This document shows positions 1 to 10,000 of a stretch of 64,000 nt of DNA, piece by piece. Every line of letters starts with the position of its first letter. Position 1 is the first letter of the stretch. The translations under genes were made by a program, and so were the position numbers. Under the pieces are notes generated by a model, which saw only the letters and a program-made list of their open reading frames with translations, was not told where the DNA came from and searched no databases. The stretch comes from Chitinophaga pinensis (GTDB lineage: Bacteria; Bacteroidota; Bacteroidia; Chitinophagales; CAIOSU01): assembly GCA_945901065.1 (NCBI GenBank), contig CAMDKI010000012.1:18494-82493 (forward strand), read 5' to 3'.

Positions 1-1536
1 GGTATTTATTGTTTGTATAAAGATGCATCAAACAATATTTGGATTGGAACGCAGGGCAATGGCCTATATCAAGCAAGCTATAAATGCAACGGGTTGAAGT
101 TCGATGCAATGGAATTTGCTTGCATCAATTATGATGACTCGTATTCTAAACTAACGATTTATGGCATATTAGAAGATAGAGAACGCAATTTATGGCTTAG
201 TTCTGACAATGGATTGCTTAGTTACAGCAAGCGAAGCGGCACTTGGCATCGGTTTAACAAAACCGATGGGCTGCAAAGCAATGAGTTTAATGCAGGGGCT
301 TTTTATAAAGCTAGCAACGGAAAAATGTTTTTCGGAGGTATTAATGGGCTCAATTCATTTTTTCCTGACCAATTGAAGTTTAACACAACACCGCCTCCAG
401 TGGTACTTACTGATTTCAGAGTGTTTAACAAATCGTATCCGTTGAGCAATGCAGTAGCCACTACCAAAAGCATATTGCTCAACTACGACGAGAACAATAT
501 AACTTTTGAGTTTGCCGCACTCGATTTTACGGCTCCCGAAAACAATAAATATGCATACAAGCTAGAGGGTTTTGATGCAGACTGGATATACCCAGGGGCC
601 ATGCGACAAGCTAACTACTCAAACTTGCCGCCGGGCAAGTATATATTTAAAGTAAGGGCATCGAACAAAGATGGATATTGGAACGAGCAAGGCTTATCAA
701 TAGAGGTAAGAATAGTGCCAGCGGTGTGGAGCACTATCTGGTTTAAAACTGTATTGGCAATTATTGTGGTTCTAATTTTTTACTTGTTCTTTAGGCTACA
801 ACTAGCAGGCTACAAAGAGCGTCAAAAATTGTTAGAGGAGCAGCTTAAAACACAATCGCAGAAGCTACAGCTCGAAAAACTAAAAAATGAGTATGCCGTG
901 TCGCAAGCGCTTATTGAAGGGCAAAACCAAGAACAAAAACGTATTTCGGAAGATTTGCACGATGGACTTGGGCAAACTTTAACGGCCGCAAGCCTAAACT
1001 TAATGGCCCTTGATACGGCCTTGAATAGTAGCAAAGAGGGTAAATTATATGAGTACTTATCTAATTTGCAACTTCTTATGGGCAGTGCTATACAAGAAGT
1101 GCGCAATATATCGCACAACTTAATGCCATATCTGCTAGCCGAAGAGGGCTTACAAGCTGCACTTGAAGAAATGTGTAATAGGGCTATGAAATCGAGCACA
1201 CTTAACATAAGCCTGCAGATAACCGGACAGGACGAGCGCATTGGCGAATCGAATGAAATTAATTTTTACCGTATTGCCCAAGAAATAATAAGCAATGCCC
1301 AAAAGCACTCAGGGGCTCAAAACTTGGTTATTAGGTGCCATATAGGCCCTGAAGAAATAGAATGGGTATCAGAAGATGATGGAATCGGTTTTGACCCTGC
1401 TTATTTAAAAGGAGGCCGAAACACAGGTCTGGGTTTAAAGAACATACAAGTTAGAGTAGAATTGATGAAGGGTACCATCAATATTAAAACCAAGCCTGGA
1501 AAAGGGGTAGTGGTAGAAATTAAAGTGCCTAGATAG
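1..1536 (+). CDS. Two-component sensor histidine kinase with propeller/Y_Y_Y sensor region (5' truncated by window edge)
   Basis: Frame is open to base 1. Protein has WIGTQGNGLY / NLWLSSDNGL propeller motifs, a Y_Y_Y-like region (YAYKLEGFDADWIYPG), one TM segment, a HisKA_3 motif (ISEDLHDGLGQTLTAA) and an ATPase motif (NTGLGLKNIQVRVELMKG). Confidence 0.92.
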   Translation, partial: GIYCLYKDASNNIWIGTQGNGLYQASYKCNGLKFDAMEFACINYDDSYSKLTIYGILEDRERNLWLSSDNGLLSYSKRSGTWHRFNKTDGLQSNEFNAGAFYKASNGKMFFGGINGLNSFFPDQLKFNTTPPPVVLTDFRVFNKSYPLSNAVATTKSILLNYDENNITFEFAALDFTAPENNKYAYKLEGFDADWIYPGAMRQANYSNLPPGKYIFKVRASNKDGYWNEQGLSIEVRIVPAVWSTIWFKTVLAIIVVLIFYLFFRLQLAGYKERQKLLEEQLKTQSQKLQLEKLKNEYAVSQALIEGQNQEQKRISEDLHDGLGQTLTAASLNLMALDTALNSSKEGKLYEYLSNLQLLMGSAIQEVRNISHNLMPYLLAEEGLQAALEEMCNRAMKSSTLNISLQITGQDERIGESNEINFYRIAQEIISNAQKHSGAQNLVIRCHIGPEEIEWVSEDDGIGFDPAYLKGGRNTGLGLKNIQVRVELMKGTINIKTKPGKGVVVEIKVPR

Positions 1537-1547
1537 CAGATTGGCTG

Positions 1548-2234
1548 TTACACTATGTTCAACCGGTCCATCAATGCCTTACGGTATGATTTGCCAATGG
1601 GCACTAACTTTTTGCCAACTACCAGCATATTACCATCAAGGTTGCTTATTTTATCGACACGCACAATAAACGATCGGTGCACACGCATAAACTCTTCTGG
1701 TGGCAATTTACCATCCATTGCTTTCATGGTAGTAAGCACGGTATGCTTTTTGTCGGTTAGGTGAATGGTAACATAATCGCCCAGAGCTTCAATCCAAACA
1801 ATATCGTTTAGCGCAACATTTACCAATACACTATCTTCTTTTATATACAAATGTTTGGGTGCCGAAGCGCTTTTTTGCTTCACTTCAAGCAGCTCACGTG
1901 CCTTGGTTACAGCTTTTAGAAAACGCGAATACCCAACTGGTTTTAATAAATAATCGGCTACTTGATACTCAAACGCCTCTATTGCGTAATCCTTTTTTGA
2001 GGTAATGAGAATAATTTGCGGCTTCCGTTCTAGGCTTTTTATCAGTTCCAAACCGGTCATGTCTGGCATTTCCACATCTAGAAAAATCAAATCGACAGGT
2101 TCACGCAAAAGCACATTAGATGCCTTGATGGCACTTGAATAAGCACCAACCAAATTGAGAAAGTCAGTTTGGTTAATGTATTCGGTTATTAACCTTATGG
2201 ACAACTCATCATCATCAACAATAGCACATCTCAT
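1548..2234 (-). CDS. LytTR-family response regulator
   Basis: Receiver domain (IVDDDELSIRLITEYI, DLIFLDVEMPDMTGLEL) plus C-terminal LytTR domain (FMRVHRSFIVRVDKI). Confidence 0.95.
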   Translation of the reverse strand: MRCAIVDDDELSIRLITEYINQTDFLNLVGAYSSAIKASNVLLREPVDLIFLDVEMPDMTGLELIKSLERKPQIILITSKKDYAIEAFEYQVADYLLKPVGYSRFLKAVTKARELLEVKQKSASAPKHLYIKEDSVLVNVALNDIVWIEALGDYVTIHLTDKKHTVLTTMKAMDGKLPPEEFMRVHRSFIVRVDKISNLDGNMLVVGKKLVPIGKSYRKALMDRLNIV

Positions 2235-2303
2235 CTGTATCCAAATTCAAAATCAAAGCAAATATATTGATTATTATCGCTATAAAAAAATAATGGAAAT
2301 ATT

Positions 2304-2654
2304 TTATAGCAATTTTACTTCCTTATCAACTTTCAATACCGCAATATTACAGCATTCGGTGATAGTATAAAGGGCCGAAAGGAAATTAGCGTCATCTTTG
2401 CTGCCGTACTTCATAGCCTCAATATCATCTAGTAGCTCATAAACGTTGTTAAGACCAACCGATTGAACATTAGACTTTAGCTTGTGTGCAATTTTACCAA
2501 CCATTATAAAGTCGTTTTGCTCAGCCATTTGTTTTATTTGGGCCAACATTTCTGGGGTTGTTTTTACAAATATCTCCAATAACTCCTTGTATAGGGAGAC
2601 TTCCCCAAACGAATTTTGCTTTAAAAAACTAAGATCGATGCTGCATTCTGGCAT
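2304..2654 (-). CDS. Hpt (histidine phosphotransfer) domain protein
   Basis: 116 aa with MVGKIAHKLKSNVQSVGLNNVYELLDDIE, the Hpt motif AHKLKS. Confidence 0.85.
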   Translation of the reverse strand: MPECSIDLSFLKQNSFGEVSLYKELLEIFVKTTPEMLAQIKQMAEQNDFIMVGKIAHKLKSNVQSVGLNNVYELLDDIEAMKYGSKDDANFLSALYTITECCNIAVLKVDKEVKLL

Positions 2655-2824
2655 TATAACAATATAATTAGCTTTTGCAAAATTACGAATAATTTATGTT
2701 TGACGCAGCCGATTGTAATATTTATTACAAATTCTTTGATTCGTAGCGCTAGGCAAATTGATGAATAACAGTAATTTATTGCCAATATTCTTTACTTTAG
2801 CCTAGCTTAAAAGTCTGTGGTAAT

Positions 2825-3736
2825 ATGGATAGAGACTATTATGAGGATATTGTAGACCAAGTAGAAGATCGTCCGGGTGGTGGGTTATACCGTTTAGTTT
2901 CATCGGTATTTATCTATTTCATCTCCTACAACATCATGTTTATAAGCGCCAGTTTATTTATGGCTTTTATAGCTGCTTGGGTAGGTTTCGATCCTATTTA
3001 CAAATTTATGGGCGTGTATAATTTACCCACCCAATCGAAAGATTGGCATAGGTGGTTGGTTTTGGCGGTATACGGTGCAATACCAGTGTTTGGTTTAGTT
3101 TTGGGCCTCATACTTAGGTGGGTGAATAGTTTGCTAAGAGAGTACAATACTATTTTAAAGGTCTTTGTTTTGTGGATGGGTGTGCATGGCCTTACTTTTT
3201 TTGGCAGCTATTTAGTTTCCACGGTAATTGGCACCGGCGACGATGAATCGCCGTTTTACTATGGGCTTGCTGCGGCTGCCAGTTGGTTTCATTTGGAGAA
3301 ACCATTTATGATGCCAGTAACACTAGGCGGAATGCTTTTTATGATAGGCAGCGGTATATTTTTTATCAGGGGCTTTATCAATTTGTCATACTCACGCAAG
3401 GTGGCTATCAATTACAACACAAGGCGCAAGTTTTTAATGCAGGTACTCACCGGGCCTTGGATAGTGGGCACAATAATGTGTTTGTTTACTATTTGGCTAT
3501 TGCGGCCCGATAATTATGATTTTAACAGGATGCGAGTGCTAATGCCGCACTTGGTGCATCATGGTAGCATACTATTGCTTATTGTGGGCACCATTTTTAG
3601 GCTTGATTATATTGTAGGTGGCATTCAGGTGCACTCGTTTGATGTTTTTCAAGGGCGTATGTGGATAGGGCTTATCGGCCTTGCCATAATTTCAGGGTTA
3701 ATATACATCCTACAGCACTATGCTATCAACTTTTAG
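2825..3736 (+). CDS. Uncharacterised polytopic membrane protein
   Basis: 303-aa ORF with several hydrophobic segments; no family recognised. Confidence 0.8.
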   Translation: MDRDYYEDIVDQVEDRPGGGLYRLVSSVFIYFISYNIMFISASLFMAFIAAWVGFDPIYKFMGVYNLPTQSKDWHRWLVLAVYGAIPVFGLVLGLILRWVNSLLREYNTILKVFVLWMGVHGLTFFGSYLVSTVIGTGDDESPFYYGLAAAASWFHLEKPFMMPVTLGGMLFMIGSGIFFIRGFINLSYSRKVAINYNTRRKFLMQVLTGPWIVGTIMCLFTIWLLRPDNYDFNRMRVLMPHLVHHGSILLLIVGTIFRLDYIVGGIQVHSFDVFQGRMWIGLIGLAIISGLIYILQHYAINF

Positions 3737-4319
3737 CCATTTGTGCGGCCTTTTTTACATATCGGTTGTAAATAACTAGTATAAATAGGAATACCAAAAT
3801 GCGGAACGTAAAATGGTGGTTAAAGTCGGCATATTGCGGCAAATGCACGGTCATTAAGTTTAGCAGTGCTACCCTCAGCACATTTATAAGGTGAATCATT
3901 ACCAAGCCGCCTATTATAACCCCAAGCTTCAGTTTCAAAGGTGCAGGGTAGGTGGCCACCAGTGTTATATACAGCACCATGAGCTCTACGGCCAAACAGT
4001 AGTTTCCTATTTCTACCCCCGACGAGCCCTGTATTTTCACCATATTGTTTCCAATAATTACTGGCTCATACCCTAAAAGGCTTATCAGCCATGCGCTGCT
4101 CTGTGCCAATGAGGTTTTGAGTAAATCGTTGAACCCCTCGAATGCTACCGAAAGCCATGGTATAATGCGCTCGTTTATGGGCTGCGCCTCGGGGCCAATG
4201 AGCAGCGAAAAGGAGCGCCAAAGAAAATAAACCAATAACAGCTTAAATACGAAAACCAAAATTTCCCTAACGGTTTCAGATTTGTTTACGGAACTTATAA
4301 AAGTGCTTTGCTTAATCAT
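3726..4319 (-). CDS. Exosortase/archaeosortase-family protein
   Basis: Polytopic 197 aa with the Cys/Arg/His arrangement of exosortases: GNYCLAVELM, NVLRVALLN, HHFTFRILVF. Confidence 0.85.
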   Translation of the reverse strand: MIKQSTFISSVNKSETVREILVFVFKLLLVYFLWRSFSLLIGPEAQPINERIIPWLSVAFEGFNDLLKTSLAQSSAWLISLLGYEPVIIGNNMVKIQGSSGVEIGNYCLAVELMVLYITLVATYPAPLKLKLGVIIGGLVMIHLINVLRVALLNLMTVHLPQYADFNHHFTFRILVFLFILVIYNRYVKKAAQMAKS

Positions 4320-4324
4320 GGCAT

Positions 4325-5509
4325 TTAGGTTTTGGGAGTTTCATTCCGGCCCCAAAAGTGGTTACCAATACCTAACATACTTAGGTAGTTGAGCGGAAAC
4401 TCCAAAAATACATGGAGCATGCTGAGTAAAAAAATAGCAAGTAGTCCTGTTTTAAAATCAATAAGATAAAGCGAAATAAACAAAACCCATAGCACAATAA
4501 TGGCAATGCCCCATTTACGCGGAATGTGGTGCCAATTGATGATGTTGGTTTTAGAAAACCAATTGAGGTAGTGGTAGGTATAGCTGAAAGCAATAAACTG
4601 CTGTATACGTATGCCCCAAGGAGAGTACAAGGTATCTTGTATACTGTTGAATTGGTGCCCCAGCAGCTTGCCCAGTATATCGTTTACGGCAAGAAAGAAC
4701 CCTTCTTGCAAGTTTTGAAGCACAAATGGATTTATACTATAGCTGGCTATGCCCCAGTTGGTAACAAAAAACGAAGCGGAGCATAGCACAAATACCACCA
4801 CCGACAAATAGCCCGAGGTGCTGTTTGATTTAAGGGCCCCATACAGGATAAACGCCATCATAAACAGGAAGGTATGTACCAATGTGGGTATAAGTATGCC
4901 TAGGGTTATCAGCAATTCACGGTAGGGGTTTAGCACAATTAAAAAGGCGGTAAGCAGGCAAATGGCTGTCAGTCGCCACCATTTGTCTTTAACTGCAACC
5001 AGCACTGCACCTATTACAAAAGCTAAAAGAACAAAGTTGAGTGTCCAGTTTCTAAACAATGCACTATAGTTATTTATCTCTTCGGCACTAAGCATTGAGA
5101 ACCAGCTAGGGAAATGGGTAATCAAAAAGTCGGCTAAGTAAAAAACAATTAAACCAAAACCGCAAGCCACAAGCAACCACCAAGCTTTGCTTTTATCAAT
5201 AAAATATTGGCGTTGGTGCAGCCAAGTCATTTCGGTGAGGTAGTGCAGTGGCCCAAGCACTATATATGAGAACAGAAATAGCTCAAAAGGCCTAATAACC
5301 GCTGCGCCTGCTGCTGCAACCATCAACACAATGTTGAGGTAGTTTACCTGTTGCACGTTGAGCGAGTAGCCTTTAGCCATACAAGCAAAGATAAGGGATA
5401 CGGAAATTGGAAATGGATAAAATTTTTTTGTGACGACTTCATTTTGTGCAGAGAAGAAACAGTGAACGCAGCATGTACTTGTAGCAAACACTTTTATAAA
5501 AAAAACCAT
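4325..5509 (-). CDS. Uncharacterised polytopic membrane protein, adjacent to exosortase
   Basis: 394 aa with many TM segments, co-directional 5 bp upstream of the exosortase gene. Start uncertain: the MAKGYSLNV Met is also possible. Confidence 0.75.
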   Translation of the reverse strand: MVFFIKVFATSTCCVHCFFSAQNEVVTKKFYPFPISVSLIFACMAKGYSLNVQQVNYLNIVLMVAAAGAAVIRPFELFLFSYIVLGPLHYLTEMTWLHQRQYFIDKSKAWWLLVACGFGLIVFYLADFLITHFPSWFSMLSAEEINNYSALFRNWTLNFVLLAFVIGAVLVAVKDKWWRLTAICLLTAFLIVLNPYRELLITLGILIPTLVHTFLFMMAFILYGALKSNSTSGYLSVVVFVLCSASFFVTNWGIASYSINPFVLQNLQEGFFLAVNDILGKLLGHQFNSIQDTLYSPWGIRIQQFIAFSYTYHYLNWFSKTNIINWHHIPRKWGIAIIVLWVLFISLYLIDFKTGLLAIFLLSMLHVFLEFPLNYLSMLGIGNHFWGRNETPKT

Positions 5510-5583
5510 GTTGGCGTAACCTTTATCCTACACTTGCGTAGAAACTGGATATAGGATAAAAAACAATCTAAACTTCAATAACG

Positions 5584-6849
5584 ATGAGAACGGTTAAAGC
5601 TATTACTGGAATAAGCGCGGCAGAGAGATTCTACAAGAAACTCGGTGGCGCAATTCGCTACATTATGCCGGCTGCTGCAGCCCTGGCTTTTATGGGCATG
5701 AGTACCAACGTGCATGCCCAAGCACCCTCTACTGACATTACGCTTACCAATCTGTCAGTAAATGAGAATGAAGTAGTTGGCACTGCTGTTGGTTTTTTAG
5801 CCGCCGATGATATAGATATCGAAAGCCATTCTTTTGCTCTGGTTCCGGGTGTAGGTGATGATGACAATGCGTCATTTTCAATTCTTGCGAACAAATTGCA
5901 AACTAACGAAGTGTTTAACTTTGAGGTGAAAGCTTCATACTCAGTGCGCATATCGGCTACTGGCGATGACGGCTTGGTTTACGAAAAGCCATTTATTGTA
6001 ACCATTGACGATGCAAACGACAAACCAGAGCTTTCTACTGTTACTCGCAGTGTTGAAATAAACGCTACTCTTGATTTAACATTGTCTGACTTTGAACTTG
6101 CTTATGCTGATCAAGATGGACACGGATTAAACACAGTAGAAATTACTTCTTTGCCTGATTATGGTGTATTGCGTTTGAATGCAGCACCGGTTGCAATAAA
6201 TGATATCATAAGTGCCGGCGATTTGGATTTCTTGCACTTTGATGCACCTGATAGTATCATGGGCCAACTAAGTTTTGACTGGAAAGCAGATGATGGTATT
6301 GATTTTGCCGATGCAGATGGTACTTTTTACATTAAAGTAAATCAAGGCCGCACGGTTGGCGGTACCGCATCAGCTGATGCGAGTGGTATAACATTACCTT
6401 CGGGTACTTTAATAGTGGGTCACCCAGGCACCCGTCCTTCTTCGGGTACTTTGGCTGGTAATACCACATCAGGTTCAGGAGCTACTGGCGGAAGGCGCGG
6501 TTCAGGTGTAAGTGTTGATCCTACTTTCTCGAAACTTGGCGACGAAGCCACCGGCTTTGAGCAGTATGAAAAATACGACTTGAGCGTAAAAGCATATCCT
6601 AACCCATTTGTGAGTGCTGCGGTTATCAACTTCACACTTTCTGAAGAATCGATGGTGGAAGTAAACGTATACAACTACATGGGTGCTTTGGTAAAACAAG
6701 TAGTAAAAGGCATGCAACCTACTGGCCTAAACACCGTGAAAGTGGGCGATGATTTGAGCAACGGCTCTTATATATATACAGTAAAGGTGCTTGCCGCCGA
6801 TGGTCAAACCACTATGCTTCACAATGGTAGCTTGGTAAAAGTGAAATAA
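5584..6849 (+). CDS. Cadherin-like secreted protein with T9SS C-terminal sorting domain
   Basis: N-terminal signal region, cadherin-like repeat (TNLSVNENEVVGTAVGFLAADDIDIESHSFALVPG), T9SS type A C-terminus (AYPNPFVSAAVINFTLSEESMVEVNVYNYMG). Confidence 0.9.
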   Translation: MRTVKAITGISAAERFYKKLGGAIRYIMPAAAALAFMGMSTNVHAQAPSTDITLTNLSVNENEVVGTAVGFLAADDIDIESHSFALVPGVGDDDNASFSILANKLQTNEVFNFEVKASYSVRISATGDDGLVYEKPFIVTIDDANDKPELSTVTRSVEINATLDLTLSDFELAYADQDGHGLNTVEITSLPDYGVLRLNAAPVAINDIISAGDLDFLHFDAPDSIMGQLSFDWKADDGIDFADADGTFYIKVNQGRTVGGTASADASGITLPSGTLIVGHPGTRPSSGTLAGNTTSGSGATGGRRGSGVSVDPTFSKLGDEATGFEQYEKYDLSVKAYPNPFVSAAVINFTLSEESMVEVNVYNYMGALVKQVVKGMQPTGLNTVKVGDDLSNGSYIYTVKVLAADGQTTMLHNGSLVKVK

Positions 6850-6873
6850 GTTTAACTGTTGATAGTGAAAGAT

Positions 6874-6903
6874 AAGGGCTCCCAATTGGGAGCCCTTTTT
6901 TTA
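6874..6903 (+). terminator. Rho-independent terminator
   Basis: AAGGGCTCCC-AATT-GGGAGCCCTT followed by T-tract, directly after the 5584-6849 CDS. Confidence 0.9.
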
Positions 6904-7000
6904 TTCTGAATATTCAAAAAAAAATTAACAAAACGGAACAAAAGAATAGTTCACCCGTAAAAGAGAGTACTCAAAAACATTTCTCAATCAATCAAAAACG

Positions 7001-10000
7001 ATGAAAAACCTCAAACTAAATTTTCAAAATGTTGCTAGGTTGCACAAGTCGATGCTAGCAATTTGCATGTTTTTTGGTGTAGCTTACGGCGTACAAGCTG
7101 CTCCAGTACCATCTACCCCGCCATATTTGGCAACAGTAGATAATTCGGGTAGTTATTATGGTGCCGGCACTGGTACCTTAGTTGCACCGAACTTGACACT
7201 AACATCAGATCCGAGCATTACCTTTAACACTGCCAAAGTGACTATCGGTGCTGGTTTTATTTCTTCGGACGTGTTAGAATTTACTGACATGAACGGAATT
7301 TCCGGCTGGTATGATTCCAATACGGGTATACTTACCCTTACTGGTTCAGGTTCAGCGGCCGATTATCAGGCTGCTTTGCGCACGGTAAGGTTTTACAATA
7401 CTACTACACTTATAAGTTCTACCACTACCCGCAACATCAACTTCATTATCGGGGCTGCTTTGTACAATGAGTATAATGGCCACTTTTATGAGTTAGTAGA
7501 TGAAGGTGATGCTATAGAATGGACGGTAGCAAAAAATAATGCCGCAGCAAAAAGCCTTTATGGTCTGCAAGGTTACTTAGTAACCGTTACTTCTAGTACC
7601 GAAAACGACTTCGTGTCGCAGAAAATCAACTCTGATACCTGGATGGGCGCCAGCGATGAGGCCAGCGAGGGAATTTGGCGTTGGGTGAGTGGTCCGGAAG
7701 GTTCTGAAGCCGGCGGATTGGGCCGTCACTTTTCTGATCAGTTCAAAACTGACGTTTGCTCAGCAGACCAAGCACAAGGTATCAATGGTTACTTTGCTGC
7801 ATGGGCCTATGGTGAACCGAATGATTGTGGTGATGATGAAGATGTTGCGCACTTTATTGGCTCAACAGGCACATGGAATGACTATCCACATAATGGTGGC
7901 GTAAGTTATTACTTGGTAGAGTATGGCGGCATGCCTGGCGACCCGAGCCTGCAATTGACTGACAACATTACCATGACGGTTTTTCCTACACCAAACTATG
8001 CGCCCATGCTAACTGATGCTAGCGTAGCTGTAAATGAAGATGGTAGTATAGTATTGTTGGATGAGATAAGTGCCAACAACTCAAGTACTTTTTCTGATAT
8101 CAATAACGACGATCCTCACTCGGTTCGTTTTGAGAGCCTTCCTGCCCATGGTACTATTTACCAAGATGGCGGTTACCCAGCTTTGGCTAACACCGTATAC
8201 AGTTTTGTGCAATTTAGCTTAATGTATTATGTACCAACTGCCGATTTCAACGGACCGGATAGTTTTGAACTTGGTGCAAGCGACGGTTCTTTGTGGGCTT
8301 CCACACCAGCAACGGTTTCTATATCTGTTAGTGCGGTAAACGATGCACCAACATTGGAAGATATAGCCGTGGTTACCGAAGAGGAAACCCCGGTGATGAT
8401 TAGCGCTTTTACCACCGCTACTACTTTTACCGACCTTGAGGGTGACACTATCAGCGCCATGCAGATTGTTACCTTACCTACAAGCGGTATGTTAACGTTT
8501 TATGCACAGCCAGTAACTGCTGGCGATGTAGTGTACATTTACGAAATAGAGCACCTTTTCTATATCCCTAACACTGATTTTAATGGCAGCGATAGCTTTG
8601 TTTTCAATGCTACCGATGGTGCTGATTATGCAGCAAGCACCGCTACTGTAGATATAACCGTTACATCTATAAACGATTCGCCAACCGATATTGTAAGCTC
8701 GGTGGCTAGCCTTGATGAGAACTTGGCTGCAGGCACAGTAATAGGCTCGTTAAGCTCTGCTGACGTTGATGCAGGCGATAGCCATGTATACCAACTGATT
8801 TCAGGTGCTGGCGATTTGGGTAACGTTTTTTTCAGCCTAGCCGGAAACCAATTGATGTTGGACAACAGTGTAAACTATGAGCGTACAACACAGCTAAGCA
8901 TCAGGGTGCAAACCGTTGACCAAGGTGGCCTTGCTTTTGAAAAAGTAATTCTATTGGATGTAAACGATGTGAACGACACACCTACAGACCTTGTTTTGAG
9001 CAACAATACCGTTGACGAGCAACAGTCAGTTGGTAGCTTTGTTGGTGCGTTTAGCACTGCCGATGAGGATGCGATTGATAGCCATACCCTTACCTTGGTA
9101 AATGGTGCAGGCGATACTGGAAACAGTAGCTTTGCCATTGTAAACAATGTACTAACCACTGCTGCTTCATTCGATTTGAATACGCAACAACAATATTCAA
9201 TTCGGGTGCGTTCAACCGACGCTGGGCTTACTTACACCGAAAAGGTATTCTTAATTAATGTTTTGGATGTAAACCAAGCGCCTACTGCCATTGCCCTGAG
9301 CAATGCCACTATTGCCGAAAACAACACCATTGGTGCGTTTGTGGGCTACCTTACTGCTACTGATGCTGATGCAAATGATACGCATACTTATGCATTGGTA
9401 AGTGGCCAAGGCGACGACGATAACGCCAGCTTTACCCTGGTAAACGGTGATTTGACTGCCGCTGAAGTGTTCGATTTTGAAACAAAATCGTCTTATAGCA
9501 TCCGCGTGGAAGCAACCGATGCCACTGGTGCTGCTTTTGAGCAAGTGCTTGCAATAACTATTATTGACGCTGCTGATAGCCCAATGGATATTACCATATC
9601 AGCTGCCAGCATCGACGAAAACGAATCGATTGGAACCTTAGTAGGTAGCCTAACTACCCTAGACCCCGACCAAGTAGGTGGGCACACTTACGGATTGGTA
9701 GGCGGTATTGGTGCCGATGATAATGGTTCTTTTACTCTTGCAGGCAATGTAATATTTGCAAATGCTTCATTCAACTTCGAAGCTAAGAGCGCTTACAGTA
9801 TCCGTGTTCGTTCAACCGATGGTGCAGGTAATTACATTGAAGAGGTTATTGCCATCTCCGTAAACGATATGAATGATGCGCCATCTGATGTTGCCATCAA
9901 CATTATCGGCATCGACGAAAACAGCCCAATTGGCACAGCAGTTGGTAACATTACCGCTACTGATGAGGACCTTGCTGACTTGCATACCTTTACTTTGGTT

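Noticed and set aside
822-1241. Minus-strand 139-aa ORF inside the histidine kinase
   Set aside because: Antisense to a well-supported kinase domain; Ser/Cys-rich composition typical of shadow ORFs.
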